A stretch of DNA of 40,129 bases from contig JAOUGX010000026.1 in NCBI GenBank assembly GCA_029865385.1, positions 1 through 40,129 of the forward strand, read 5' to 3'. Below are positions 1 to 8,098 of this stretch, one piece after another. This DNA is from Gammaproteobacteria bacterium. GTDB taxonomy: Bacteria > Pseudomonadota > Gammaproteobacteria > Steroidobacterales > Woeseiaceae. A program made the translations under genes and the position numbers. The stretch's first letter is position 1, and each line of letters starts with the position of its first letter. A model generated the notes under the pieces. It did no database searches, was not told the DNA's origin, and was given only the letters and a program-made list of their open reading frames with translations.

Positions 1-1
1 C

Positions 2-151
2 CACGCCGTGGAAAAGTCCGCACCGGTGGTTATCAAGCATCCGATCCAAGCCAATATTGCGGCTCCTTTTTTTACGATCGTCGAGATATTCCAATTGCTG
101 GGATTGCGCCAGGCATTGTTCGACGAAGTACAGGAACGCATCAGCAAGTAA
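2..151 (+). CDS. C-terminal end of an unrecognised protein (cut by window edge)
   Basis: An open frame enters from the left edge and ends at the TAA at 149-151, giving 49 residues that end in ...FDEVQERISK. No start is visible, so only the C-terminus is present. The segment reads as an alternating hydrophobic and amphipathic region (PVVIKHP, FTIVEIFQLLGL) without a motif I can assign. The stop codon runs directly into the A-run of the long hairpin at 151-205, so that hairpin probably serves as the gene's 3' end. That the frame is really coding is an inference from its open length and plausible composition. The family cannot be named. Confidence 0.5.
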   Translation, partial: HAVEKSAPVVIKHPIQANIAAPFFTIVEIFQLLGLRQALFDEVQERISK

Positions 152-205
152 AAAAAGGGGCCGGATACATTTTTCGTGCTCGAAAATGTATCCGGCCCCT
201 TTTTT
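151..205. repeat. Long perfect hairpin with A-run/T-run ends (dispersed-palindrome type, also a likely terminator)
   Basis: Bases 151-173 (A6, GGGG, CCGGATACA, TTTT) are the exact reverse complement of 183-205, giving a 23-bp stem with a 9-nt loop. Two further CG pairs are possible inside the loop. The A-run on one side and T-run on the other make it a potential bidirectional Rho-independent terminator between the partial gene on the plus strand and the START-like gene on the minus strand. The same layout (A-run, GGGG, arm, loop, arm, CCCC, T-run) recurs at 29365-29421 with a different arm sequence, so it is probably a member of a dispersed palindrome family. Confidence 0.85.
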
Positions 206-232
206 GTTCCTTTTTTCTTTTCCTGTTTGCTG

Positions 233-778
233 TTACTGCTCGAGGCCCTTGAGGAATTCCTTTGCCTGCTTTTTCATGCTGTAGCTGGCGGCAGCAGGCC
301 CGATAAGTGGAAACATGTCGAAGCCCGGTTCGATTTCGGACTCGTAGTTCAGCAAGGTACCGTCGCCTTCCGCCATCAGCGTCCAGTGCGCGCTGCCGTA
401 AGCCAACTCGCTCCTGGCAGGAATGACAGTAGCGACGATCTGGTACTGCGCCGGATAACTGATGGTCTCGAATATTCGTACCGTCTTGCAGACAAACAAT
501 ACGCAGGGACGCACCCGCGTGTAGACAATAACTTCGCCGGCTTCATCCGCCTTCAATTGCCGGCTTTCCTCGATCGAAGCGGAAAGCTGGCTCAGCTGAT
601 CGTAGCTGGTTAGGCGCCCGTAAACGACGTCTACGGGACGCTCGAGCCGGGCGGTCAGGCTGATGGTAAATCGCTTGTCGACGCGCTTCGTTTCCAGCGA
701 GCGGATCTCGAACGCCCGTGCGTCAACAGTTGTCAGCAAACCAAAAAGCAGTAGCAGCGGAAGCGGCTTGAAAATCAT
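233..778 (-). CDS. Secreted START/SRPBCC-like domain protein
   Basis: This 181-residue protein starts at the ATG at 778. The frame is open further upstream, but MIFKPLPLLLLFGLL begins a typical signal peptide with a plausible cleavage after A-R-A near residue 22, which decides the start. The mature part resembles the SRPBCC (START-like, polyketide-cyclase) fold: an N-terminal region containing RLERPVDVVYGRLTSYDQL, then alternating strands, and a C-terminal amphipathic helix ending KEFLKGLEQ. Such domains bind hydrophobic ligands, and the signal sequence places it in the periplasm. No catalytic residues can be named. It stands alone, convergent with the partial gene at the window edge. The family call is by overall pattern and is moderate. 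Confidence 0.7.
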   Translation of the reverse strand: MIFKPLPLLLLFGLLTTVDARAFEIRSLETKRVDKRFTISLTARLERPVDVVYGRLTSYDQLSQLSASIEESRQLKADEAGEVIVYTRVRPCVLFVCKTVRIFETISYPAQYQIVATVIPARSELAYGSAHWTLMAEGDGTLLNYESEIEPGFDMFPLIGPAAASYSMKKQAKEFLKGLEQ

Positions 779-983
779 AGTCCGTGGCCTGATTCGAACG
801 TCCCGGGCATTTTGACCGGTTTCCGGCCGGCCGTTCACACAATTCCGGCTTTCATCAGCAAATCATCAGCAATCCTCGCCTGGCCGTCAGGAGCCAGGCC
901 GAATTCTCCCGCAATCTGCAAGCGTCGACGCAGCGCCATTTTCAGGGGCTGGTCAATCGGAAATTTCACAGGGAGAGTTACAC

Positions 984-1754
984 ATGAACAAATTCAAAGT
1001 ATTGGCCTGTGCTGGCCTGATGTCCGTCCTTGCGGCGTGCGGTGGCGGCTCCGACGCGCCGGCTACACCACCGGTTGTTGTGACGCCACCACCGGTCGAT
1101 CAACTGCCGGGCGGACTCTGGTTCGGCACGATGACCTTTGATGCTGCCATGGGCAGCGAAGATGTCATAGGCATGGTCAGTGAGGACGGTCGACTCCGGC
1201 TGATCTCGGCCGACACATTGACCCAGATGAGCGCCCTGGTCACGGTCGCCGGCACGAGCCTTACAGGAGATGGCAAGGCATTCGCCAGTCCCGGCGGAAT
1301 CTGGCCGGATGGTTCCACGGTCGGCGACCTGAGCATCGCGGCGACCGTCGCACAGCGAAATACGATGTCCGGCGCATGGAGCACGACAGCGACGGAGTCC
1401 GGCACGTTCGACCTGTACTATGACGATTTCTACGAGCGCGATTCGTCGTTATCTCTGCTGAGCGGCATGTGGACAGCCTACGACGATCTCGGAAACCCGG
1501 ACGTCACGTTCACGATACAGAACTCGGGTTCGTTCGACGGGCAAAACATGCAAGGCTGCGTGTCCAATGGCCAGATTTCCATCATCGATTCGCGATTTGA
1601 TCTGTATGCAGTCCAAAGCACGATTTCGGGCTGCGGAATTGCAGGGGACTACAGTGGGCTCATATCGATCTTCGACCTGATATCGCAAAACGATGCGATG
1701 GTGTTCGTTGTCGACAACGGCAGCACAGCAATATTGCTCGGATTACAGAAATAG
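984..1754 (+). CDS. Putative outer-membrane lipoprotein, function unknown
   Basis: A 256-residue protein starting with ATG at 984, preceded by GGGAGA at 971-976. Residues 1-19 form a lipoprotein signal peptide ending in the lipobox LAAC, so Cys19 is the predicted lipidated residue. The following GGG lacks an Asp at position +2, which favours the outer membrane. A Pro/Thr-rich linker (about residues 23-40, VVVTPPPV) is followed by a Gly/Asp/Ser-rich domain with repeated short beta-like stretches (GLWFGTMTFD near 44-53, later GMWTAYDD). No enzymatic motif is visible. It is a single gene followed by a hairpin terminator at 1764-1786. The product is a real secreted protein of unknown role. Confidence 0.85.
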   Translation: MNKFKVLACAGLMSVLAACGGGSDAPATPPVVVTPPPVDQLPGGLWFGTMTFDAAMGSEDVIGMVSEDGRLRLISADTLTQMSALVTVAGTSLTGDGKAFASPGGIWPDGSTVGDLSIAATVAQRNTMSGAWSTTATESGTFDLYYDDFYERDSSLSLLSGMWTAYDDLGNPDVTFTIQNSGSFDGQNMQGCVSNGQISIIDSRFDLYAVQSTISGCGIAGDYSGLISIFDLISQNDAMVFVVDNGSTAILLGLQK

Positions 1755-1763
1755 GCGACTGAC

Positions 1764-1786
1764 CGGGGGCTCGCAGCGAGCCCCCG
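1764..1786 (+). terminator. Hairpin terminator after the lipoprotein gene
   Basis: CGGGGGCTCG at 1764-1773 pairs perfectly with CGAGCCCCCG at 1777-1786 around the loop CAG. It begins 10 bases after the lipoprotein stop codon. The downstream tract is only moderately T-rich (CTTCCATTCGATTCC), so termination is likely but not textbook. Confidence 0.7.
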
Positions 1787-1883
1787 CTTCCATTCGATTC
1801 CATTGCGCGACTGGCAAGTGCAGAGCCGGCCTGCGAAAAGACTGGTATCTTTAGGACCGCAGTTCCGGTAATTCTGAAATCGC

Positions 1884-1887
1884 GGAG
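1884..1887 (+). promoter_or_regulatory. Ribosome binding site that supports a CTG start
   Basis: GGAG at 1884-1887 lies six bases before the CTG at 1894. In this frame there is a stop (TAG) at 1852-1854 and no ATG, GTG or TTG before the GTG at 2035, whereas conserved-looking protein sequence is readable from about codon 1909. The spacing makes CTG 1894 the best start. Confidence 0.6.
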
Positions 1888-1893
1888 AACGCC

Positions 1894-3192
1894 CTGGCCA
1901 GTCAGACCAAGAAATTCCTGTTCGTATCGATAGACGCACTGATCAGCGACATCGCCTGGCAGGTCGTCAAGGAAGGGCAAAAAGTCCGGTATTACATCGA
2001 AAACGAAACCGAGCGCTCCATCGGCGATGGTTTCGTGCCCAAGGTCGATGACTGGGAGTCTCATGTCGACTGGGCCGATATCATCATATTCGACGACGTT
2101 CTCGGCCAGGGCGAGAAAGCCAAGAAGTTGCGCGATGCCGGCAAGCGCGTCGTCGGCGGCACACCGTATACAGACAGGCTCGAGGACGACCGGACGTTCG
2201 GCCAGCAGGAACTCAAGCGTCACGGTGTTTCGATCATCCCGTTCCAGGAATTCAGCGATTTCGACACCGCGATAGACTATGTCAGCAATAACCCGGCACC
2301 GTACGTAATCAAGCCGAGTGGCGAGGCACAGAACATCAAGCGGCTGTTGTTTGTCGGACAGGAAGACGATGGCAAGGATGTTGTGCACGTGTTGCAGTCC
2401 TACAAGGCCGTGTACGCGGATACCGTAAAAATATTCCAGCTGCAGCGGCGCGTGCGTGGTGTAGAGGTAGCGGTCGGCGCATTTTTCAACGGCAGCGACT
2501 TCATGATGCCGATCAACGTCAACTTCGAACACAAACCGCTCTTTCCCGGCGATATCGGCCCGGCAACCGGCGAGATGGGCACCTGCATGTACTGGAGCGG
2601 GCCGAACCGGATATACACAGCTACGCTCGCGAAACTGCGCGATCGCCTGGCCGAGGAAAAATACGTCGGCTACATTGACGTCAACTGTATCGTCAACGGA
2701 CAGGGCATTTATCCGCTGGAGTTCACGGCCCGCTTCGGCTACCCCAGCATCAGCATCCAGGCAGAGGGCCTGTCGATGCCGATCGGCGAGTTTCTTCTCG
2801 GCATGGCAGATGGGTCGCTGAAAGATTTCAAGACGAAGAAGGGTTTCCAGATCGGTCTTCGCGTCGTGGTTCCGCCCTTTCCTTACAACGATCCAAAGAC
2901 TTTCGAGGCCAATTCAAAAGACCGGGTGGTCATTTTTCGCAAGCCCAACTTTGACGGGATTCACATCGAGGACGTCAAGCTGGTCAAGGGCGAATGGCTC
3001 ATCACCGGACACACCGGCGTCGTATTGATAGTTACCGGCCAGGGCATTTCGGTAAAACAGGCGCAGGCCCAAGCCTACCAGCGGGTCAAGAACATTCTGA
3101 TTCCCAACATGTATTACCGAAAAGACATCGGCGATCGCTGGTTCGAGGACCATGACAAGCTGCACTCCTGGGGATACCTCAGGGAAAGTTGA
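1894..3192 (+). CDS. PurD-like ATP-grasp protein (phosphoribosylamine-glycine ligase family), CTG start
   Basis: Reading from CTG 1894 gives 432 residues, close to the length of PurD enzymes, which ligate glycine to phosphoribosylamine in purine synthesis. The N-terminal part (KKFLFVSIDALISDIAWQVV) reads as the pre-ATP-grasp nucleotide-binding-like domain and would be lost if the GTG at 2035 were used. ATP-grasp signatures include YVIKPSGEAQ in the central region and, later, YVGYIDVNCIV followed by YPLEFTARFGYP, with a metal-binding Glu and Arg as in PurD. It is more diverged than housekeeping PurD, so the substrate may differ and no symbol is given. The MFS transporter follows after 94 bases. 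The CTG start is supported by GGAG at 1884 and by the absence of any other start. Confidence 0.75.
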   Translation: MASQTKKFLFVSIDALISDIAWQVVKEGQKVRYYIENETERSIGDGFVPKVDDWESHVDWADIIIFDDVLGQGEKAKKLRDAGKRVVGGTPYTDRLEDDRTFGQQELKRHGVSIIPFQEFSDFDTAIDYVSNNPAPYVIKPSGEAQNIKRLLFVGQEDDGKDVVHVLQSYKAVYADTVKIFQLQRRVRGVEVAVGAFFNGSDFMMPINVNFEHKPLFPGDIGPATGEMGTCMYWSGPNRIYTATLAKLRDRLAEEKYVGYIDVNCIVNGQGIYPLEFTARFGYPSISIQAEGLSMPIGEFLLGMADGSLKDFKTKKGFQIGLRVVVPPFPYNDPKTFEANSKDRVVIFRKPNFDGIHIEDVKLVKGEWLITGHTGVVLIVTGQGISVKQAQAQAYQRVKNILIPNMYYRKDIGDRWFEDHDKLHSWGYLRES

Positions 3193-3286
3193 CAGAGTAC
3201 AGATCAAAGTGTGGCGCAGCCGATGGATTTAGGCACAGCTTTGCCCGATCATTGTCGCCCCCAACCGGACCAGACTACCGCACGTA

Positions 3287-4672
3287 ATGCCAGTTTTTTC
3301 GAACGACCCCGTTACCGAACGATCGCTGCAGCACTCGCTGAAAGACGCGACCGCATTCGCGACGATGACCGGGATCGGCGAAACCTACCTGTCTGCCTTT
3401 GCGCTGTTTCTGAAAGCCAGCACACCACAGATCGGGCTGCTCGCATCGCTGCCGCCGATGCTGGCATCGCTGGTGCAACTGCTGTCCGCATGGCTCGGCC
3501 GCGTTACGGGCCGCCGCAAGGCGATCATCATTGCAGGTGCCAGCATTCAGGCCTTTGCCTGGATTCCGATTCTCTGGCTGCCCTTGTTGCTGCCGGAACA
3601 CGCGGTGCCGCTATTGATCGCCTCTGTCGTGCTTTATCACGGAGGCGCCCACCTGACGACACCGCAATGGAGCAGCCTGCTTGGCGATATCGTACCGCCG
3701 CGCAAGCGTGGCCGCTTCTTTGCCCAGCGCACCCGCCTGATCACGGCCATGACGTTTGCATCGCTGATGACCGGCGGCCTGTTGCTGCATTTCTTCACTG
3801 AGGACAGCAAGACGCTTTACGGTTTCATTGTGCTGTTCAGCACGGCGATTGTCGCGCGTCTGGTTTCGATCTATCACCTTTCACGAATGCACGATCCGTC
3901 CGGTCATGTTGCCGCGCTGGAGTTTCCGAGCGGGCGTGACTGGTGGGAACGAATACGCGATTCGAACGCTGTGCGGTTCTCTCTTTTTTTCGCCCTGATG
4001 CAATTCTCGGTCGCGATCGCATCACCGTTCTTTACTGTTTACATGTTGCGCGATCTGGAGTTCTCCTACCTTGCGTTTACTGTGAACACCGGAACCGCCA
4101 TCCTCGCGCAGTTCCTGACCCTGTCCCAATGGGGACGGATCAGCGACGTGTTTGGCAATCGTCGTATTCTTGTCGTCACCGGCCTGTTCATACCGGTCAT
4201 GCCGCTACTGTGGACGTTCTCGAGCAATATCTGGTACCTGATTGCAATCCAGGCTCTCAGTGGATTTTCCTGGGCGGGCTTCAGCCTTAGCGCCAGCAAT
4301 TTTATCTACGACCTGATCAGCCCGAACCGTCGCGCCACCTATCTTGCCGTGCACAATGTGCTGGCGAGCGTTGGCATCTTCACCGGCGCCGTGCTCGGCG
4401 GTTATCTTGGAACGGTCATGCCAACGGAACTGACCCTTTTCGGCCATAGCTACAGCTGGCTGAGTCCGCTGTATGGCGTATTTGTCGTGTCGACCATCGC
4501 GCGTGCGGCCGTGGTCGCGTTATTGACGCCCAAGCTTCGCGAGGTTCGGGCAGTCCGCGAGATCTCTTTGCGCCAGGTAATCTTTCGCGTTACCAGAATG
4601 AACGCGCTGGCGGGACTGGTATTCGACATCGTCGGATCAAAAGGCGATCGTTCCGCGGGCGACAAGGAATAG
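3287..4672 (+). CDS. MFS transporter
   Basis: A 461-residue inner-membrane protein starting at ATG 3287. It has about twelve hydrophobic segments and a charged central loop (about residues 210-235), as in the major facilitator superfamily. A motif-A-like basic loop is visible at LGDIVPPRKRGRFFAQRTR, between early membrane helices, and RISDVFGNRR marks the equivalent loop in the second half. The short basic loop GRVTGRRKAI is also typical. Substrate cannot be told from sequence. It follows the PurD-like gene in the same direction with a 94-base gap, so co-transcription is possible. It is convergent with the GNAT gene, with a REP doublet between them. Confidence 0.85.
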   Translation: MPVFSNDPVTERSLQHSLKDATAFATMTGIGETYLSAFALFLKASTPQIGLLASLPPMLASLVQLLSAWLGRVTGRRKAIIIAGASIQAFAWIPILWLPLLLPEHAVPLLIASVVLYHGGAHLTTPQWSSLLGDIVPPRKRGRFFAQRTRLITAMTFASLMTGGLLLHFFTEDSKTLYGFIVLFSTAIVARLVSIYHLSRMHDPSGHVAALEFPSGRDWWERIRDSNAVRFSLFFALMQFSVAIASPFFTVYMLRDLEFSYLAFTVNTGTAILAQFLTLSQWGRISDVFGNRRILVVTGLFIPVMPLLWTFSSNIWYLIAIQALSGFSWAGFSLSASNFIYDLISPNRRATYLAVHNVLASVGIFTGAVLGGYLGTVMPTELTLFGHSYSWLSPLYGVFVVSTIARAAVVALLTPKLREVRAVREISLRQVIFRVTRMNALAGLVFDIVGSKGDRSAGDKE

Positions 4673-4766
4673 TTTCGGCGGTCGCCTGCAATGCAGGCTC
4701 CTACAGCAGTATTATCGAGACGTGTGGGCTTGGACAGTAGGAGCCTGCATTGCAGGCGACCCGAAA
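4673..4766. repeat. REP doublet (two inverted repetitive extragenic palindromes)
   Basis: Bases 4681-4704 are the exact reverse complement of 4737-4760 (24 bp). TTTCGG at 4673-4678 also pairs with CCGAAA at 4761-4766 after a two-base bulge. The loop is 32 bases. Each arm is itself an imperfect palindrome, GCCTGCAATGCAGGC, followed by TCCTAC. The tail GCTCCTAC resembles that of REP sequences of pseudomonads, and two inverted copies form the REPIN/BIME arrangement. It fills the whole gap between two convergent genes, the usual location for such elements. No RAYT transposase gene occurs in the window. Confidence 0.85.
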
Positions 4767-4775
4767 TTTCGAAAA

Positions 4776-5258
4776 TCAAAGCGTTTTAGCGTAAATGACC
4801 TTGGCATCGCCCGGCGCGTAGAAGTCATCGAGCACGGCCGCCTTCCGGTAGCCGCAGCGCTCATAGAAAGCCCGAGTCGGCGCATACTTTTCACGTCCGG
4901 CGGTATCGACGAACATCTGTGTCGTGCCCAGCCCTTTGGCAAGTCGCTCCGATTCGCGAATCAGTTGGCCGCCAAGCCCGCTGCGTTGCTTGCCGGGCGC
5001 AACGGCGATCCAGTACAGGTCGCAACTGGATACTGTCATCGGAATGGCACCGAAGCACGTATAACCTAGCAGTCTCCCCGAATCGTCCGGAGCGTCCGCA
5101 AACACGAACTCGTAGCCGCTGGACTTGCCATTCGCGAGAGTCTCATCGACCAGTTCGACAGCGACCTCCACTTCTTCATCGGTAAAGAAACCGGTCGCGG
5201 CAACCAACTCGCGCACGGCCGCAGAATCGCTTTCGCGTACGGCCGTGCGCCACTTCAT
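4776..5258 (-). CDS. GNAT-family N-acetyltransferase (last gene of the kamA operon)
   Basis: A 160-residue protein starting MKWRTAVRESD at ATG 5258. The ATG overlaps the TGA of the upstream GNAT-deacetylase gene as ATGA, which fixes the start and shows translational coupling. The acetyl-CoA-binding motif A is clear as IAVAPGKQRSGLGGQLI, and the conserved C-terminal segment appears as TRAFYERCGYRK. The N-terminal part includes WRTAVRESDSAAVREL, typical of GNATs that acetylate amino groups. Substrate is unknown. In this operon, beta-lysine or an amide derived from it is the natural candidate, by analogy with beta-lysine acetyltransferases that accompany lysine 2,3-aminomutase in osmolyte synthesis. 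That link is inference. Confidence 0.88.
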   Translation of the reverse strand: MKWRTAVRESDSAAVRELVAATGFFTDEEVEVAVELVDETLANGKSSGYEFVFADAPDDSGRLLGYTCFGAIPMTVSSCDLYWIAVAPGKQRSGLGGQLIRESERLAKGLGTTQMFVDTAGREKYAPTRAFYERCGYRKAAVLDDFYAPGDAKVIYAKTL

Positions 5259-7030
5259 TTTTGTTTGCTTTTCCTGGCCGGAGCCACGGCGGGCGTGCCC
5301 GGCATGCCTTCCCACAGACCGGTGAAAAAATGGCGCGCATTGACACCCAGTGTCTGCGTCTTGTAACCACCTTCCTGCACAACCAACGTGGGCAATCCGA
5401 GTGCGCCGATCATGCGGCCGTTTTCACGAAAGTCCTTCGTCATCAGGCGGAACGAACCTGTCGGATCACCTTTCGCTGTGTCGAGCCCAAGTGCCAATAC
5501 CAGAAACTGGGGCTTGAACTTTTGAAGTTTCGTCAGCGCTTCTGCGAGAACCTTTCGGTACTGCGGTCCGTCAAGATTTTCCTGAAGCGGGTAATTCAGG
5601 TTGAACCCCTTACCCTCGTCTTCGCCCTTTTCGTCGTCAAACCCTGAAAAGTACGGGTAGCTGTAGCGGGGATGGCCATGCAGGGAAATCGTGAAAACGT
5701 CCTTTCTCTTGTAGAAGATGTCCTGTGCGCCGTTGCCGTGATGGTAGTCGATGTCCAGCAATACAACCCGACCATGCTGACTCAGGTGATGTGCGGCAAT
5801 TGCGGATGAATTGAAGTAACAGAATCCGCCAAATGCTTCGTGTTCGGCATGGTGTCCTGGCGGCCTGACCAGGGCATACGCGGCACGATTGCCGTCCAGC
5901 AGGCAATCGGCGCCAGTCATTGCGCAGTCCACGGAGCGACGCGCTGCCTTGTATGCATTCGCATTCAACGGGGTAAACGTGTCGATGCAATAGTAACCGG
6001 CGCGAAGCGGCAGTTCTTTCGGCGGCCTCGAGTGATTTCGCACCGGAAACACGTACGGGTAGACGGACTTTCCCGGCGGTACGTTCTCGCAAGCGAGCTT
6101 CAGGAACTGCACGAACTCGGGTTTATGCACCTGCTCGATTACGCCGATACCGAATTTTCGCGCCTGAATTGTTTCGAACAACTGGGTACGATCCAGTTCC
6201 TTGGTAATCGACTGGATTCGGACCGGCGCCTCGACGTAACCACGATCGTTGACATGATGAATGGCGTGCTTGTCGTTCACTATCAGTGCAATGCGTCGCT
6301 GTCGCGGTCGATGTTCTGCAGCCTTGTCCGGTTCCTTGATATAGCGAGGCTCACGCAGCCTGACCGGATTGTCCTTGATCGATTTGACGATCTTCTCGAT
6401 GTATTCGGGTGAACAGACATTGGCATATTTGCGATCGAGAATCGCCCGGATGATCTTCCGCGCCTGTTCGCGCTCCAGCACCTTGTCGTCCTGGCCGAGA
6501 TTATCGAATACTAGGTACGGTGGATCTGTGTCGTTCTCAGTCAGGGGCGTTTCATAAGCTGTGTTCGCAATCGGTCGAGCGCCGTATCGCTCGTAGAAGC
6601 GAAGTCTTGCCACGTTCTGTTTACGAATTCCCGGGTCGGGAGACAAGGCCGGATCGTCCGGCAGGCATTCCAGGAAAATACCGCACACGCCGAGTTGAAA
6701 AGCCTCCTCGCGTACCCGGGAATACAATGCACCGCCAATGCCACCGCCGGTCTCACCGCGCCCGGCGCAAACGTAGTCGAGATAACTGAACTCGAGATCC
6801 GGCGCGTGCAGCAGCATCGCGAACCCTCGCACGGTAGCATCACCGTCTTCTGCGACCAGCAAAATCGAGCGAAATCGATACTTGAGCGGATTGGCCAGTT
6901 GCGAGGGCAGTTTGGCAATGTCCTTCTCACTGAGGTCATTGAACTGCACACGGAGCATCGCCTGAACCTGGCTCAGCAGCTGCTTGTTCGTCGGCGTTGT
7001 AACGTCGAAAACTTTGTGAATTCGAAACAT
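5255..7030 (-). CDS. Fusion of GNAT acetyltransferase and histone deacetylase/acetylpolyamine amidohydrolase
   Basis: A 591-residue two-domain protein from ATG 7030. Residues about 50-160 form a GNAT domain with the acetyl-CoA loop GRGETGGGIGGALY (90-103) and the motif VARLRFYERYGARP. Residues about 245-575 form an arginase-fold deacetylase: RPPGHH at 389-394 (paired His393/His394), DIDYHHGNG (zinc ligands Asp428 and His430), LGLDTAKGDP (third zinc ligand Asp517) and EGGY (Tyr556, catalytic tyrosine). All key deacetylase residues are present, so it should be active. The family removes acetyl groups from lysine or polyamine amines. Having acetylation and deacetylation in one chain is unusual. 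The gene lies 39 bases after the second ATP-grasp gene and overlaps the next GNAT by ATGA. Likely cytoplasmic. Confidence 0.9.
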   Translation of the reverse strand: MFRIHKVFDVTTPTNKQLLSQVQAMLRVQFNDLSEKDIAKLPSQLANPLKYRFRSILLVAEDGDATVRGFAMLLHAPDLEFSYLDYVCAGRGETGGGIGGALYSRVREEAFQLGVCGIFLECLPDDPALSPDPGIRKQNVARLRFYERYGARPIANTAYETPLTENDTDPPYLVFDNLGQDDKVLEREQARKIIRAILDRKYANVCSPEYIEKIVKSIKDNPVRLREPRYIKEPDKAAEHRPRQRRIALIVNDKHAIHHVNDRGYVEAPVRIQSITKELDRTQLFETIQARKFGIGVIEQVHKPEFVQFLKLACENVPPGKSVYPYVFPVRNHSRPPKELPLRAGYYCIDTFTPLNANAYKAARRSVDCAMTGADCLLDGNRAAYALVRPPGHHAEHEAFGGFCYFNSSAIAAHHLSQHGRVVLLDIDYHHGNGAQDIFYKRKDVFTISLHGHPRYSYPYFSGFDDEKGEDEGKGFNLNYPLQENLDGPQYRKVLAEALTKLQKFKPQFLVLALGLDTAKGDPTGSFRLMTKDFRENGRMIGALGLPTLVVQEGGYKTQTLGVNARHFFTGLWEGMPGTPAVAPARKSKQK

Positions 7031-7069
7031 GATTTTCCAGAGCGCTGCGAAAGTGCAGGCGTCGAACGA

Positions 7070-8098
7070 TTATCCGGTCCGGCGATACGACAGTAAAGCG
7101 GGACGCCGTGCGGCCAGTACGACCCGTTCGATCAGTTTTTCAAAGCGGATGCCGGCCTCCAGCGCCGCCGCAGCAAATCCCGCATCCTGAGAAAGGCAGG
7201 GATTGGCATTGATCTCCAGCACCCATGGATCCCCGTGCGAATCGAGCCGCAGGTCAATCCGTGCGTAGCCACGCAGCCCGAATACTTTCCAGCACTGCTC
7301 GACTATGGATTTCAGCCGGTTTCGCTCGCCGTCCGCCAGAGTAGGAAACACGCGGCGCGTCGCCGAGTACTCCGGAGCACTTTCGTCCCACTTCGCCGCA
7401 TATCCGACGATCCTGGGCTTGCCCTTCGGATAGTCCACGAACGTCATTTCTGCAACCGGCAGGATGTAGGGCTGCCCGTCCTGCTCGAGAACAGAAATGT
7501 TGAATTCACGCCCGTCGACAAATTTCTCCGCGAACCATTCGCCGCCATGTGCGGCCTCGCTTTCCGCCATTCTCGCGTGCGCCGCTTCGGTACCCTTGAC
7601 GACACAGCCGTCGTCCATGCCGAACGACGCATGCTCCCAGACCGACTTGACTATCCAGATGCTGTCACTATCGTTGCAAACGTCGCTGCGCGTGAAATAA
7701 GAAGGCGTGGGTATCGCATGTAACTGCATGAGACTCTTCGCCAGCAACTTTTGCGAGCTGGTGTAAATCGCATCGGCGTCTGAGCCGGTATACGCGATTT
7801 TTGCCACGCCCAGCGCCGCCGGCAGGAGGTGAATCAACCTGCCGTCTCCGCCCAGGGCCTCTACCAGGTTAAAAACACAACCAGCGTCATGCATTCTAAT
7901 AGCAGCAATCGTCGACTGAAGGTCCAGCCCTGTTGGCAGAACGCTGACCCGCCAGCCGAGCTTTTTCATCGCAGCCGATACTTGCTCGACCTGAACCAGC
8001 GCGTCTGACTCGTCCGGGCGCGCGTCCGCCCCGATCGCCTCGTGCACCACGAGGACGGACAATGGCGTGGACCTAATAGGGAAACTGTCAGTGTGCAA
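7070..8098 (-). CDS. ATP-grasp amide ligase, D-Ala-D-Ala-ligase-like (second of pair)
   Basis: A 342-residue ATP-grasp protein. The longest frame begins with TTG at 8098, immediately after the TAG of the preceding ligase gene; another TTG at 8062 (residue 13) is possible. Ligase features include FNLVEALGG (76-84), where D-Ala-D-Ala ligases have their FN..HG loop, a central ATP-grasp region (WIVKSVWEHASFG, then FAEKFVDGREFNISVL), and the metal site RIDLRLD (280-286) followed by LEINANPCL with Glu295 and Asn297. Such enzymes join a carboxylate to an amine through an acyl phosphate. It differs strongly from its neighbour, so the two probably act on different substrates or successive steps. The cell-wall D-Ala-D-Ala ligase role is unlikely in this context. 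Confidence 0.85.
   Translation of the reverse strand: MHTDSFPIRSTPLSVLVVHEAIGADARPDESDALVQVEQVSAAMKKLGWRVSVLPTGLDLQSTIAAIRMHDAGCVFNLVEALGGDGRLIHLLPAALGVAKIAYTGSDADAIYTSSQKLLAKSLMQLHAIPTPSYFTRSDVCNDSDSIWIVKSVWEHASFGMDDGCVVKGTEAAHARMAESEAAHGGEWFAEKFVDGREFNISVLEQDGQPYILPVAEMTFVDYPKGKPRIVGYAAKWDESAPEYSATRRVFPTLADGERNRLKSIVEQCWKVFGLRGYARIDLRLDSHGDPWVLEINANPCLSQDAGFAAAALEAGIRFEKLIERVVLAARRPALLSYRRTG

Noticed and set aside
1660-2532. Antisense frame of 290 residues over the PurD-like gene
   Set aside because: Shadow frame. The plus strand encodes recognisable ATP-grasp blocks and this one shows none.
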